A DNA stretch of 64,000 nt, taken from Cherax quadricarinatus (lineage: Eukaryota; Arthropoda; Malacostraca; Decapoda; Parastacidae). The translations under genes were made by a program, and so were the position numbers. Of the stretch, positions 1 to 8,934 are shown piece after piece; position 1 is the stretch's first letter; every line of letters starts with the position of its first letter. The DNA lies in contig NC_091293.1 in NCBI RefSeq assembly GCF_038502225.1, positions 15,181,061 through 15,245,060 on the forward strand. The letters run 5' to 3'. The notes below the pieces were generated by a model. It ran no database searches. It saw only the letters and a list, made by a program, of their open reading frames with translations, and was not told the DNA's origin.

Positions 1-499
1 GGATGACCTATGATGAAAGAAAGCATTGGGAGGAAACAGAGATTAAGAACATCATTGCAGTAACAGGTGAGAATGACATGTCTCAGGTAGAAAACTTTTA
101 CAGACTTGGGGCCCCTCAAGGAAGGTTCCTTGATGTTGGTGAGGGGCTCTTGATTTAGGGAATTGGATCTGTGCTCCAGTTCCCCGAATTAAGCCTGAAT
201 GCCTTCCACATCCCCACCCCAGGCGCTGTATAATCCTCCGGGTTTAGCGCTTCCCCTTGATTATAATAATAATAATACAGACTTGGGGGTTATTCGAGGA
301 AAAAAATCGACCAATCACATTGATATTCAAGACAGAAGTGGTACAGAACAGGATACTAAAACAGAAGCCACTGTTAAAGGACTCTCAAGATTATCGGCAA
401 GTGTACCTAAATCGAGACAGAACACAAAAGGAAAGGGAACAACTGAAAGTGAGACAAGACGAGACCACTGGAAGGAAAGAGAGACAGGACAGGCAATGA
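1..499 (+). pseudogene. L-A family LINE ORF1 remnant (C-terminal part), split by a SINE
   Basis: The window opens inside ORF1 of a non-LTR retrotransposon. Bases 8-111 read in frame as an RRM-like core with ENDMSQVENFYRLGG, matching the DDMTQLENFRRIGG segment of the copies at 7.9 and 21.3 kb. The coding line stops at the SINE and resumes after it at about 289, continuing with PITLIFKTEV, then RQVYLNRDRTQKER, and ending near 499. After the SINE the frame is shifted in an A-run near 299-306. ORF1 proteins of this type are RNA-binding partners of the element's RNA in retrotransposition (family knowledge). The start lies outside the window. It is clearly non-functional: interrupted and frameshifted. 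Confidence 0.85.
112..275 (+). mobile_element. SINE with (AAT)n tail inserted in LINE ORF1
   Basis: A 164-bp insertion ends in a short AAT-type tail (262-275) and is bracketed by a perfect 13-bp direct repeat, TACAGACTTGGGG, at 99-111 and 276-288. Removing the insert and one repeat rejoins the ORF1 coding line of the interrupted LINE, so this is a genuine target-site duplication. The body resembles an abundant decapod short repeat that I recall, with a C-rich 3' half and an AAT tail; I see no convincing tRNA A/B box. Orientation is set by the tail. Mobilisation would have depended on the enzymes of another LINE. Confidence 0.85.
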
Positions 500-724
500 C
501 AGACAGGAAAGCTCAGCCTTTGGGTGAATATCAAGCACAAATGCTTATAGAAACCCCTCATCCCATATCACCACATATCAACCCAACTCAATAACAAGAA
601 ACAAACCACACGCCATAGCCCCCACCCCCTAAGCATTAATTGGACAATCACAGCAGCCTCCCATAATATTCTGCCCTGCCTCCTACCCTCCCAGCCTGCA
701 CTTTCTTCTTCCCTCTCCCAAAAT

Positions 725-1690
725 ACAGTAATTGAAAGGAAGCTAAAGGCATGGTACACCAATGCAGATGGAATAACAAATAAGAGTGAAGAGTGGCAAG
801 AACGAAACATTGATGCATCACCTGACATCATAGCAGTAACATAGACAAAACTTACAGGGATGATAACAGATGCAGTCTTTCCACTTGGATATCAGATTAT
901 GAGGAAAGACAGAGAGAACAGAGGAGGGAGAGGAGTAGCACTGCTCATCAAAAACCAGTGGAGTTTTGAGAAAATTGGAGGAATGGATAAAAGGGAAACA
1001 GGCGATTTCATTGTAGGAACACTTCAGACTGGGGGCCCAAAAGTGATGATAGCAGTGATGTATAACCCACCACTGAACAGCAAGAGGACAAGACAAGAGT
1101 ATGATGTGCGTAATAAGGCAATGGTAGATACACTAGCTGAAGTGGCCAGGAGGGATCATATGGATACGATAAAATTACTTATAATGGGGGATTTCAGTCA
1201 TAAAGAGATTGACTGGGAAAACCTAGAGCCACATGGGGGGGGGGGGGCAAAAACAAGGAGGGCTAAGACATTGGAGACTGTATTGGAGAACTTCATGCAC
1301 CAACATGTTAGGGATACAACCAGAGAGAGAGGAGGGGATGTTGCAGCAAGGCTGGATCACATATTCACCTTGAAGAGTGACATAAGACATAAGAGATATC
1401 ACACACGAAAGACCCCTTGGCGTTAGTCATAACGATGCCCTGAGTTTTGAAAACTTTGTACAGTTAACAGTGGAGAATGCAGCAGTAGGAGAACGACGAG
1501 AGAAGCCAAACTTCAAGAAAAGGGACTACATAGGCATGAGAAGATTTCTACTTGAAGTGCAATGGGAAAGAGAACTAGAAGAAAAGACAAATGAAATGAT
1601 GGACCTAATAACCACTAGGTGCAGGGAGGCAGAGGAGAAGTTCATAATCAAGAAAACAAGGATGACCTCTTGGATAGTCTACCAAAAATA
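725..1690 (+). pseudogene. L-A family LINE ORF2 remnant: APE-type endonuclease and linker
   Basis: Conceptual translation matches the endonuclease of the copies at 11.3-11.8 kb and 20.1-20.8 kb: KLKAWYTNADGITNK near 745, a GGRGVALLIKNQW strand, VMYNPP, and GDFSHKEIDW near 1187. Damage is visible. The TETK motif holding the conserved catalytic glutamate has a TAG stop in place of the Glu codon (842-844), and the GDFN motif reads GDFS. The 13-base G run at 1235-1247 adds extra glycines. The frame breaks again between about 1390 and 1470, where the SDH-motif region should be, and a second open piece (1470-1690) carries the linker (DYIGMRRFLLEVQWERE). The similarity ends near KTRMTSW, where the L-B element begins. 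Non-functional fossil. Confidence 0.85.
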
Positions 1691-1714
1691 TATAAAACAT
1701 GAGAGCATGAGATA

Positions 1715-2490
1715 GTGCATCAAAAAATGCAGAATGTCCATACCACAACAGATGACTCGAAACTACCTAGTCACCCACATGGTGCTAAGACAGACCCATC
1801 CCCCAGTCATAGCACTAATACCCACAGTGCTGGTGCTGGCCCAGGCTCCCCCAGGCATAGCACCAATACCCACAGTGCTGGTGCTGGCCCAGGCTCCCCC
1901 AGTCATAGCACTAATACCCACAGTGCTGGCCCAGGCCCAGCCGCTGACCCAGACCCAGCCCCACCCCCCAGCCCCAGTGCTGACCCAGACCCAGCCCCCA
2001 GCCTTACTGCCAGCCCAGACTCTCCTAGGGACACTACCCAAACCACCACAAAAACAGTAAATATACAACCATCATTGCACAAGACCGTGGCCCACAGTAC
2101 AGATGTTGGAGAGGAGTCTCCTCCTTCCTCTACTGGGGAAAGTAGATGGAATCCAGGACGGGGTGGCCCTGGCTTGGATACTGAGGATTATAGTGCAGTC
2201 CCAGAACCTGCAGAAATTGACAACACACCTCCCAACAATTCTCAACCAAAGGTGAATTTGTGCTAATATTATGCTTGGGGCATCTGTAAGCATGGAATAA
2301 CAGATGATAAAATGGGACATGGAACTTTGACCATCCCAAAAAATGTAGCGACCTCCTGTCTAAAGGAGTGTGTCGTTCTTCTTCCTGTACTTTCTTTCAC
2401 CCAAAAATGTGCCACTCCTCGGTCCTCCAGAAGCAGTGTTACAACATCGACTGCCCTGCATACCATCTGAAAGGGACCAGGAGGCACAGA
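1715..2490 (+). pseudogene. L-B 5' coding region: Pro/Ser-rich segment and CCCH zinc-finger-like motifs
   Basis: An open frame 1715-2266 encodes a low-complexity Pro/Ser/Asp/Thr-rich stretch ending at KVNLC followed by TAA. Reading past the stop gives YYAWGICKHG, which together with the preceding Cys looks like the start of a CCCH zinc finger. A second finger is visible in another frame near 2400-2460, as HPKMC followed by C-x8-C-x4-C-x3-H (CHSSVLQKQCYNIDCPAYH). Stops and frameshifts between 2266 and 2490 disable it. Cys-rich fingers upstream of the endonuclease are common nucleic-acid-binding modules in LINE ORF1 proteins (family knowledge). The true start codon is unknown; 1715 is simply the first open ATG or alternative start. 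Confidence 0.5.
1805..1935 (+). repeat. 48-bp coding minisatellite in L-B, about 2.7 copies
   Basis: Repeat units begin at 1805, 1853 and 1901, exactly 48 bp apart; the third is truncated. Each unit encodes SHSTNTHSAGAGPGSP with one or two changes. The frame-preserving length suggests the repeat arose while the region was still coding. Confidence 0.9.
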
Positions 2491-2567
2491 CCCCACAAGA
2501 CAAACAATAGTAGCTACGACAACCCAACTCCAGGTGATTTTTTAGTGGCAGGAAACGAAAAAAGAAA

Positions 2568-5500
2568 ATGGAAGGAAATAACAAAAATAGTCCACCACCT
2601 TGGAGCCTTGTTGGACTGGAGGCGCAGCCAGTGGCCACCCATGGCCCTCCAGAATTACAACTACTGATGCCAATAACAAAATCCCCCCAACAAACACAGA
2701 ATACAACCTCGTTCATATTTGCTAATATACAGGGCCTTAATAAGCCATCCACCAACAACAAAATACCTTTTATCAGTGGACTTCTAGTGGAGTCTAATGC
2801 AATGTTTGCAGCCTTCACAGAGACTCACACAAAAGATCACTTTGACAGTGAAATATGGATAAGTGGTTACAACCTTTTTAGATGCGACAGAAAAAACAGG
2901 CAACAAGGGGGGGTTGGCCTGTATGTCAAAGAGTCCCTTATCTGCACGGAGTTGCTGAACACCACAAATGAGGTAGTTGAAGTTCTATCAATAAAGATCG
3001 AGAACCAAAACCTAGTCATTGTGGTTGTATACAAGCCACCAGATGCAACCTCACAACAGTTCAAGGAACAGCTACTGAAAATCGATTACTGTTTGGAAAA
3101 CCTTCCAGCTCCATCCCCAAACATCTTACTGCTTGGTGATTTCAACCTAAGGCATACAAAATGGAAGAATGTAGCAAATAATGTTATAGCTGAAACAATC
3201 CCCGGAGGTAGCGCAGATGAAAGGTCACACACACATGAGCTACTAAGTCTCTGCGAAAAACACACCTTAAGCCAGCAGATAGTGGAGCCAACAAGACTAG
3301 AAAACACACTTGACCTTATCTTCACAAATAATGAGGACCTGATAAGAGACATAAGAATATCAAAAACAACTAATTCCGATCACAATCTAATCGAAGTCCA
3401 GACGTACATGCATAGGGGTCCTGAACAGCAGAATGCATGTACCTGTGAAGGTGTCTTCACAAAATACAATTTCAACAACAAGAACATCAACTGGGACCAG
3501 GTAAACCATGTCCTAAACGAAACATGTTGGGAAGATGTCTTAAATGACATGGATCCAAACCAGTGCCTTGAAAGGATCAACTTCCTGGTAGCCGAAGCAT
3601 GTTCTAGGCATATTCCCCTAAGAAAGAAGAAGAGCAGGAGTAAACTGGAGAGAAAAAGACGCTCCCTCTACAGAAGACGACGAAGAGTCACTGAGCTCCT
3701 CAGGAGTGCTAGAATATCTGATACACGAAAGGAGGCGCTGACCAGGGAAGTGGAAACTATCGAACTTAAGCTAAATGACTCTTACAGGAACCAGGAGAGG
3801 CAGGAGGAGCTTAAAGCTATTAGTGAAATTGAAAGAAATTCAAAATATTTCTTTTCATATGCCAAAAACAAGGCAAATACCACATCTAGTATCGGGCCCT
3901 TACTCAGACAGGATGGGACTTACACAGATGACAACAAGGAAATGAGTGAAATATTGAAAAGTACGACTCTGTGTTTAGTGAACCACTAATCGGTCTGAGG
4001 ATCGACGACCCAAATGACGAATGAGCCTCAAAACTCCATAAATGTATGCCAGATTTCCGACATTACCCTAACTCCGATAGATTTCGAAAAAGCCATTGAC
4101 AACATGCCTATGCACTCAGCCCCGGGCCCAGACTCGTGGAACTCTGTTTTCATTAAGAACTGCAAGAAACCCCTCTCGCGTGCCCTAAGTACACTATGGA
4201 GGAGGAGCTTGGACATGGGTGAAATTCCACAGTCACTTAAAACAACGGATATAGCCCCACTCCATAAAGGTGTCAGCAAAGCATTAGCTAAGAACTATAG
4301 ACCAATAGCTCTGACGTCCCACATCATAAAAATCTTTGAAAGAGTGCTAAGAAGCAGGATTGCAAATCACCTGGATTCCCAAAATCTGCACAATCCAGGG
4401 CAACATGGGTTCAGGGCAGGTCGCTCCTGCCTCTCACAACTACTGGATCACTATGACATGGCCTTGGATGCACTGGAAGAAAATCAGAATGCAGATGTAA
4501 TATACACAGACTTTGCAAAAGCATTTGACAAATGCGATCATGGCGTAATAGCCCATAAAATACGTGCTAAAGGAATAACTGGGAAAGTGGGGAGATGGAT
4601 CTTCAACTTCCTAACAAATCGAACACAAAGAGTAGTGGTCAACAAAGTTAAATCGGAGGCTGCCATAGTGAAGAGCTCTGTTCCACAAGGCACAGTACTC
4701 GCCCCCATCTTATTCCTTATCCTCATATCAGACATAAACAGAGATATACACCACAGCACCGTATCATCCTTTGCGGATGATACTAGGATCTGCATGAGGC
4801 TGTCATCTGCTGAGGACGCGGTTAACCTCCAAGAAGATATAAACAAAGTTTTCCAGTGGGCAACGGTAAACAATATGATGTTCAATGAGGACAAATTCCA
4901 ACTACTCCGTTATGGAAAACTGGAGGAGATAATAACTAGAACAGAGTATACTACTGACTCCGGCCATACAATAGAGCGAAAAAATAATGTAAGGGACCTG
5001 GGAGTAGTAATGTCTGAGGATCTCACTTTCAAGGATCACAACAGTGCCACGATCGCACGTGCAAAGAAAATGATAGGATGGATAATGAGAACTTTCAAAA
5101 CGAGAGATGCCAAGCCCATGATGATCCTTTTCAAATCACTTGTTCTCTCTAGGCTGGAATACTGCTGTACATTAACATCTCCATTCAAAGCAGGTGAAAT
5201 CGCAGATCTAGAGAGTGTACAGAGATCCTTTACTGCACGTATAAGTTCTGTCAAGCACCTTAACTACTGGGAACGCTTGGAAGCACTTGACTTGTACTCG
5301 TTGGAACGCAGGAGGGAGAGATATATCATAATCTACACTTGGAAAATCTTGGAAGGAATGGTCCCAAATCTGCACACAGAAATCACTCCCTACGAAAGTA
5401 AAAGACTGGGCAGGCGATGCAAAATGCCCCCAATAAAAAGTAGGGGCGCCATTGGTACACTAAGAGAAAACACCATAAGTGTCCGGGGCCCAAAACTGTT

Positions 5501-5708
5501 CAACAGCCTCCCATCAAGCATTAGGGGAATTGCCAATAAACCCCTGGCTGCCTTCAAGAGAGAGCTGGACAGATACCTAAAGTCAGTGCCGGATCAGCCG
5601 GGCTGTGGCTCGTACGTTGGACTGCGTGCGGCCAGCAGTAACAGCCTAGTTGATCAGGCCCTGATCCATCGGGAGGCCTGGTCATGGACCGGGCCGCGGG
5701 GGCGTTGA
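2568..5708 (+). pseudogene. L-B ORF2: APE endonuclease plus reverse transcriptase, broken by frameshifts
   Basis: The first open piece (2568-3989, 473 codons) holds an apparently complete APE endonuclease at about residues 45-280: ANIQGL, FTETH (catalytic Glu), GGVGLYVK, VVVYKPP, LLGDFN (Asp/Asn) and NSDHN (SDH). A basic linker follows. The second piece (4014-5708, 564 codons) holds the reverse transcriptase: NYRPIALTS, motif A DFAKAFD near residue 165, motif B SVPQGTVLAPILF, motif C FADD near 253, then a long C-terminal domain with RGPKLFNSLPSSIR. The two pieces are in the same frame. Between about 3960 and 4018 the coding line (YDSVFSEPLIGLRIDDPND) runs in another frame, so two compensating indels plus stops separate EN from RT. 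Otherwise well preserved, implying a fairly young insertion. Jockey/CR1 group inferred. Confidence 0.85.
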
Positions 5709-5718
5709 TCCCCGGAAT

Positions 5719-5740
5719 AACCTCCAGGTAACCTCCAGGT
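5719..5740 (+). repeat. L-B 3' terminal 11-bp tandem repeat
   Basis: Two perfect copies of AACCTCCAGGT (5719-5729 and 5730-5740) stand just downstream of the ORF2 stop, with no poly(A). Short tandem 3' repeats instead of poly(A) are typical of CR1-like LINEs and serve in target-primed reverse transcription. Confidence 0.75.
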
Positions 5741-5746
5741 AACCAA

Positions 5747-6737
5747 AGGGTAACAGAAGAAAATGGTAAGACCAGAGTGAGCCCATGGTTTAAATGGAGG
5801 GGTAAAGAGGACAAAGCCAAGTGTACTGCAGCATGGAAGAAATATAGAAGGCAAAGGTCTCAAGAAAACAAGGAGTTGAGCAGAAGAACCAGAAATGAAT
5901 ATGCTGGGAAAAGGAGAGAGGCAATACGAAAACGACAAAGCATCAAAAATAAAAAACCAAACTTGAACCAAAGTTGTTGTACAGTCACACAGTCACATTA
6001 GGAGAAAAACAACAGTCAAAGATCAGGTAATCAGGCTGAGGAAAGAAGGAGGGGAGCTCACGAAGAGTGACCAAGAAGTGTGTGTTGAACCTAACACAAT
6101 ATTTAGAGAAGTATCCTCAATAATGACAGAAATGCTTCCAGCAAACCATGGAGATAGGGTGCACCAGCAGGTGGTGGACACAGTATGCATAACCAAGGAA
6201 GAAACTGCATGGTGAACAAGATGCCTCTAAGGTGGTGGGCCCAGATAACATATCTCCATGGATTCTGAGAGAGGGAGCAGATGAATTATGTGTGCCGCTA
6301 GCAGCAATCTTCAATAAATCTATCGAAACAGGGCAATTGCCTGAGGCGTGGAAAACAGCAAGCGTAATTCCAGACAGGCAGCATTAAACTATACACCGGT
6401 TTCACTGACTTGTATAGTATGACTTGTATAGTATGTAAAGTGGTGGAGCACATTGAGAGGCTTAGGCTCATGCATGACAATCAGCACGGCTTCAGAGATG
6501 GGAAATCCTGTATCACAAATCTACTTGATTTGTACGATAAGATAACATAAATAAGAGAGGAGAGAGAGAGAGGGATGGATAGATTGCATCATTTTGGACT
6601 GCAGAAAGGCGTCTGATGCAGTACCACACAAGAGACTGGTACAAAAATTAGAGGAGCAGGCAGGAATAGTAGGGAAAGTACTGCAATGGATCAGGGAATA
6701 CCTGACAGGAAGGAAACAACGATTGTTGGTACGTGAT
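5747..6737 (+). pseudogene. L-A family LINE ORF2 remnant: linker and N-terminal half of reverse transcriptase
   Basis: This continues the L-A coding line after the L-B insertion: KTRVSPWF, KKYRRQRSQENKE, then a frame change, then KTTVKDQVIRLRKEGGELT, GPDNISPWILREGA, QHGFRDGKSCITNLLDLYDK, and a degraded motif A reading DCRKASDAVPHKR (the expected motif-A FD reads SD). Stops and frameshifts occur near 5990, 6100, 6220, 6370-6440 and 6550. It ends at LTGRKQRLLVRD, where the assembly gap begins. It aligns to the linker/RT of the copies at 9.9-10.9 kb and 19-20 kb but is clearly older. It may be the 3' half of the element at 1-1690, or a separate copy. Confidence 0.85.
6407..6434 (+). repeat. 14-bp perfect tandem duplication
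   Basis: GACTTGTATAGTAT occurs twice back to back (6407-6420 and 6421-6434). The related L-A copies have it once, in the CIVCK part of the RT, so it is a private duplication that adds a frameshift. Confidence 0.85.
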
Positions 6738-6837
6738 NNNNNNNNNNNNNNNNNNNNNNNNNNNNNNNNNNNNNNNNNNNNNNNNNNNNNNNNNNNNNNN
6801 NNNNNNNNNNNNNNNNNNNNNNNNNNNNNNNNNNNNN
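6738..6837. other. Assembly gap (100 N)
   Basis: Exactly 100 unknown bases, the usual placeholder for a gap of unknown size. On its left a + strand L-A element stops in mid reverse transcriptase; on its right a - strand L-A element stops in mid endonuclease. Both missing parts are 3' ends, so the true gap probably contains the rest of both elements. Confidence 0.95.
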
Positions 6838-7569
6838 AGTGTCTCTAACATGTTGATGCATGAGGTTTTCCAGTACCACATCCATCATCTTGGCTCTCCA
6901 TGTTTCGGGACCCCCATGGGGCTCCAGGTTTTCCCAGTCAATCTCCTTGTGATTGAAATCACCCATAACTAGTAACTTTGCTCCCCCCATGTGTGCTCTC
7001 CTGGCCACCTCGGCTAGTGTGTCGATCATTGCTCTGTTGCTCTCATCGTATTCTTCTCTTGGCCTCCTGCAGTTCTGTGGTGGGTTGTACATTACTGCAA
7101 TTATCACCTTATGTCCCTCAGACTGGATTGTTCCTACTAAGTAGTCCCTTTCGCCCGTGCCATCCATTCCTTCCATTTTCTCAAAACCCCACTGGTTTTT
7201 AATGAGCAGTGCAACTCCTCCTCCCCCTCTCCTCCCTCTGTCTTTCCTGAGGATTTGATATCCGGATGGAAAGATTGAATCTGTTATTATTCTGGTGAGT
7301 TTTGTTTCTGTGAGTGCTATTATGTCTGGGGATGTCTCCTTGATTCTTTCGTGCCACTCCTCATACTTGTTTGTTATTCCATCTGCATTTGTATACCACA
7401 CCTTCAACTTCTTTTCTAAGACTGTGGTCTGGGAGGTATATTGGGGTTGGGGAAGTGGGAGACCTGGTAAGGAACTATGGGTTGTTGCTGTGGGGGTGGA
7501 GTTTGTAATGTAGTGGGTGGGGGCATTGGATGTGGCATGGGTGTTTTGATTTAGAGTGTTTGGTTGCAC
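6838..7569 (-). pseudogene. L-A copy 1 ORF2: endonuclease domain, truncated by the gap
   Basis: The open frame carries the APE endonuclease: KKLKVWYTNADG, ALTETKL (catalytic Glu intact), GGGGVALLIKNQWGF, VMYNPPQN, LLVMGDFNHKEIDW, ending at MHQHVRDT where the N gap begins, before the SDH motif. No lesion is visible in this part. The open frame has no ATG at its upstream end: it continues as an open -1 frame through ORF1 codons back to the A-run at 7850-7857, and the nominal start at 7569 is a GTG. How ORF2 is started is discussed under findings. Confidence 0.85.
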
Positions 7570-8566
7570 TGGGGTTGACCTGGTTGGGAGGCTTCTATAG
7601 GAAGTTGTGAGGGAGGCTGTATTTGATCTTCTTCCTGGGTCTGGGATCTCCTGTCTGTCTTCTCCATCCCCTCTCTTTCCTCCTTTCGCCTTTGTACCAT
7701 CTCTCTCAGTTTCTGCCTTTCTTCTTGTGTTCTGTCGTGGTCGAGATACACCTTCCTGTATGCCGGCATGTCCCTTAATCGTGCTTTCTCCTGCAGGATC
7801 CTGGTCCGAGTCGCTTCTGCCTTGAAGGTCACTTTCACTGGCCGGGTTCTTTTTTTTACAAACCCCCCTATTCTCCGAAAATTTTCCAGCTGGGTCATGT
7901 CGTCTTCTCCTATTGCTTTCATGATGCTTTCAATTGCTTTTTTTCCCCTTGTTTTCTTGCTTCATATGTTTCCCCTTCAACTTCCTGGAGCCCATACACA
8001 AAGACTGACCTCACCCTTTCATTCTCTCACTGCATATCCCTGTGTATCCCCTCATTTAATTTGGTTTCCTCCACTGCAGCTTTCCTTTCTTCAGTTTCAC
8101 TGGCTAATGTACTTGGGCTCAGTGGCCTGTCATTTTCCCTTCTCGGCTTTCCTTGGGCTCTGTTGTTGTCTGTTAGGGCCTCCACATAAAGCTTAGCTCT
8201 TTCATTTACTACAGTCTCCTCTGATAGAGCTTCCCCATGCAGTCGTGCCCCTTCTTTCCCTACAGTCCCCTTATTTGTGGCTGAGATAGCAGTCTCTGTT
8301 GTCAATCCCAAAATGTTCTTTAGTTCTTTAGGCTGTTTCAGATTTTTCAGTTCCTCTTCTAAACTCTGTATCCTAGCCTCTGCTGCTTTGACATGCACCT
8401 CCCACTTCCTGCTTTCCATATCTATCCTCTCTTCCATTCTCATGCTAAGTTCTTCTAGTTTCTTTTCCCATTCATGATCCCTTTTTATGAGCTCTGCTGC
8501 CCAATCTTCCTTTGCAGCTTCCTCCTCCTGTCCCTTGGTTTTTCTTGTTGCTCTCTGGCAACCCAT
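7551..8566 (-). pseudogene. L-A copy 1 ORF1 (coiled coil plus RRM-like), one stop and one frameshift
   Basis: The ATG at 8566 begins MGCQRATRKTKGQEEE. Residues about 20-80 have heptad spacing (KKLEELSMRMEERI, EARIQSLEEEL), a likely trimerising coiled coil. A charged linker and an RRM-like domain (GLQE, DDMTQLENFRRIGGF, RPVKVTFKAEA, YLDHDRTQEER) follow. The architecture matches RNA-binding ORF1 proteins of other LINEs. Two lesions are visible against copy 3: TGG to TGA at 8027-8029 (DMQ then stop), and one T lost from the run at 7938-7944 (7 versus 8), a -1 shift on the coding strand. ORF1 ends at TAA 7551-7553. The ORF2 frame overlaps this end. Confidence 0.85.
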
Positions 8567-8673
8567 TTTTGTTTTATCCTGATTGCCTCAGAGTGGGAAA
8601 CCTATGTAGTTCTGTATGTTAGGTTAGTAGTGTGTATGTCAGAGTGTGGGGGGGAGGTAGTGGAGGAACTGTG
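8567..8673 (-). other. 5' untranslated region shared by L-A copies 1 and 3
   Basis: The roughly 105 bp upstream of the ORF1 ATG match 21987-22100 of copy 3 and then diverge. This marks the probable 5' terminus, so any internal promoter should lie here or in early ORF1. A G-run of differing length sits inside it. Confidence 0.55.
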
Positions 8674-8823
8674 GCTATGTGGGAGAGGAGTGGAAAGGGG
8701 TGGGGAGGGGGGAGGGTGAACGGGGGAGGGGAGGGTGAAACGAGGGAGGGGGAGATCAGGGGAAGAGTGAGATGTCGGTGGTGAGGGGGGGGAGTGTATG
8801 TGTGAGTCTGGATATGTGTGTGT

Positions 8824-8856
<33 letters not shown>
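8674..8856. repeat. G-rich low complexity and (TG)n between two LINE copies
   Basis: The + strand is purine/G-rich from 8674 to about 8800, followed by a (TG)n microsatellite at about 8815-8856 that directly abuts the 3' end of L-A copy 2. No gene seen. Confidence 0.8.
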
Positions 8857-8860
<4 letters not shown>

Positions 8861-8934
8861 CACCTATTTGTACTCACCTATTTGTGGTTGCAGGGGTCGA
8901 GTCTTAGCTCCTGGCCCCGCCTCTTCACCGGTTG

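Larger units (their letters stand above)
1690..5746 (+). mobile_element. L-B family non-LTR retrotransposon, near full length, broken
   Basis: A second LINE family, unlike L-A in sequence, lies between two pieces of an L-A element. In order it has a proline/serine-rich region with a 48-bp repeat, CCCH zinc-finger-like motifs, an APE-type endonuclease, a reverse transcriptase and a 3' end with tandem AACCTCCAGGT units. The right boundary is close to 5741-5746, because L-A-like sequence (AAAGGGTAACAG) begins there. The left boundary, near 1690, is only approximate. The flanking L-A pieces overlap by about 15 codons but differ, so the target duplication is either heavily mutated or the two flanks are different L-A copies. 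The domain set suggests the jockey/CR1 group; the clade is not resolved. Confidence 0.75.
6838..8673 (-). mobile_element. L-A LINE copy 1: 5' UTR, ORF1 and start of ORF2, cut by the gap
   Basis: Runs on the - strand from about 8673 (5' end) to the gap. It is almost identical, by eye, to 20256-22100 of copy 3, including about 105 bp upstream of ORF1, which fixes a common 5' end near GGAGGAACTGTG. Since LINEs normally lose 5' rather than 3' sequence, the missing 3' part is due to the gap and not to a truncated insertion. High similarity to copy 3 suggests recent activity or a segmental duplication. Confidence 0.85.

Noticed and set aside
1763..2068. Overlapping frames on both strands of the Pro/Ser-rich L-B region
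   Set aside because: They are shadows of the 48-bp repeat. Only the + frame ending KVNLC connects to LINE-type zinc-finger motifs.
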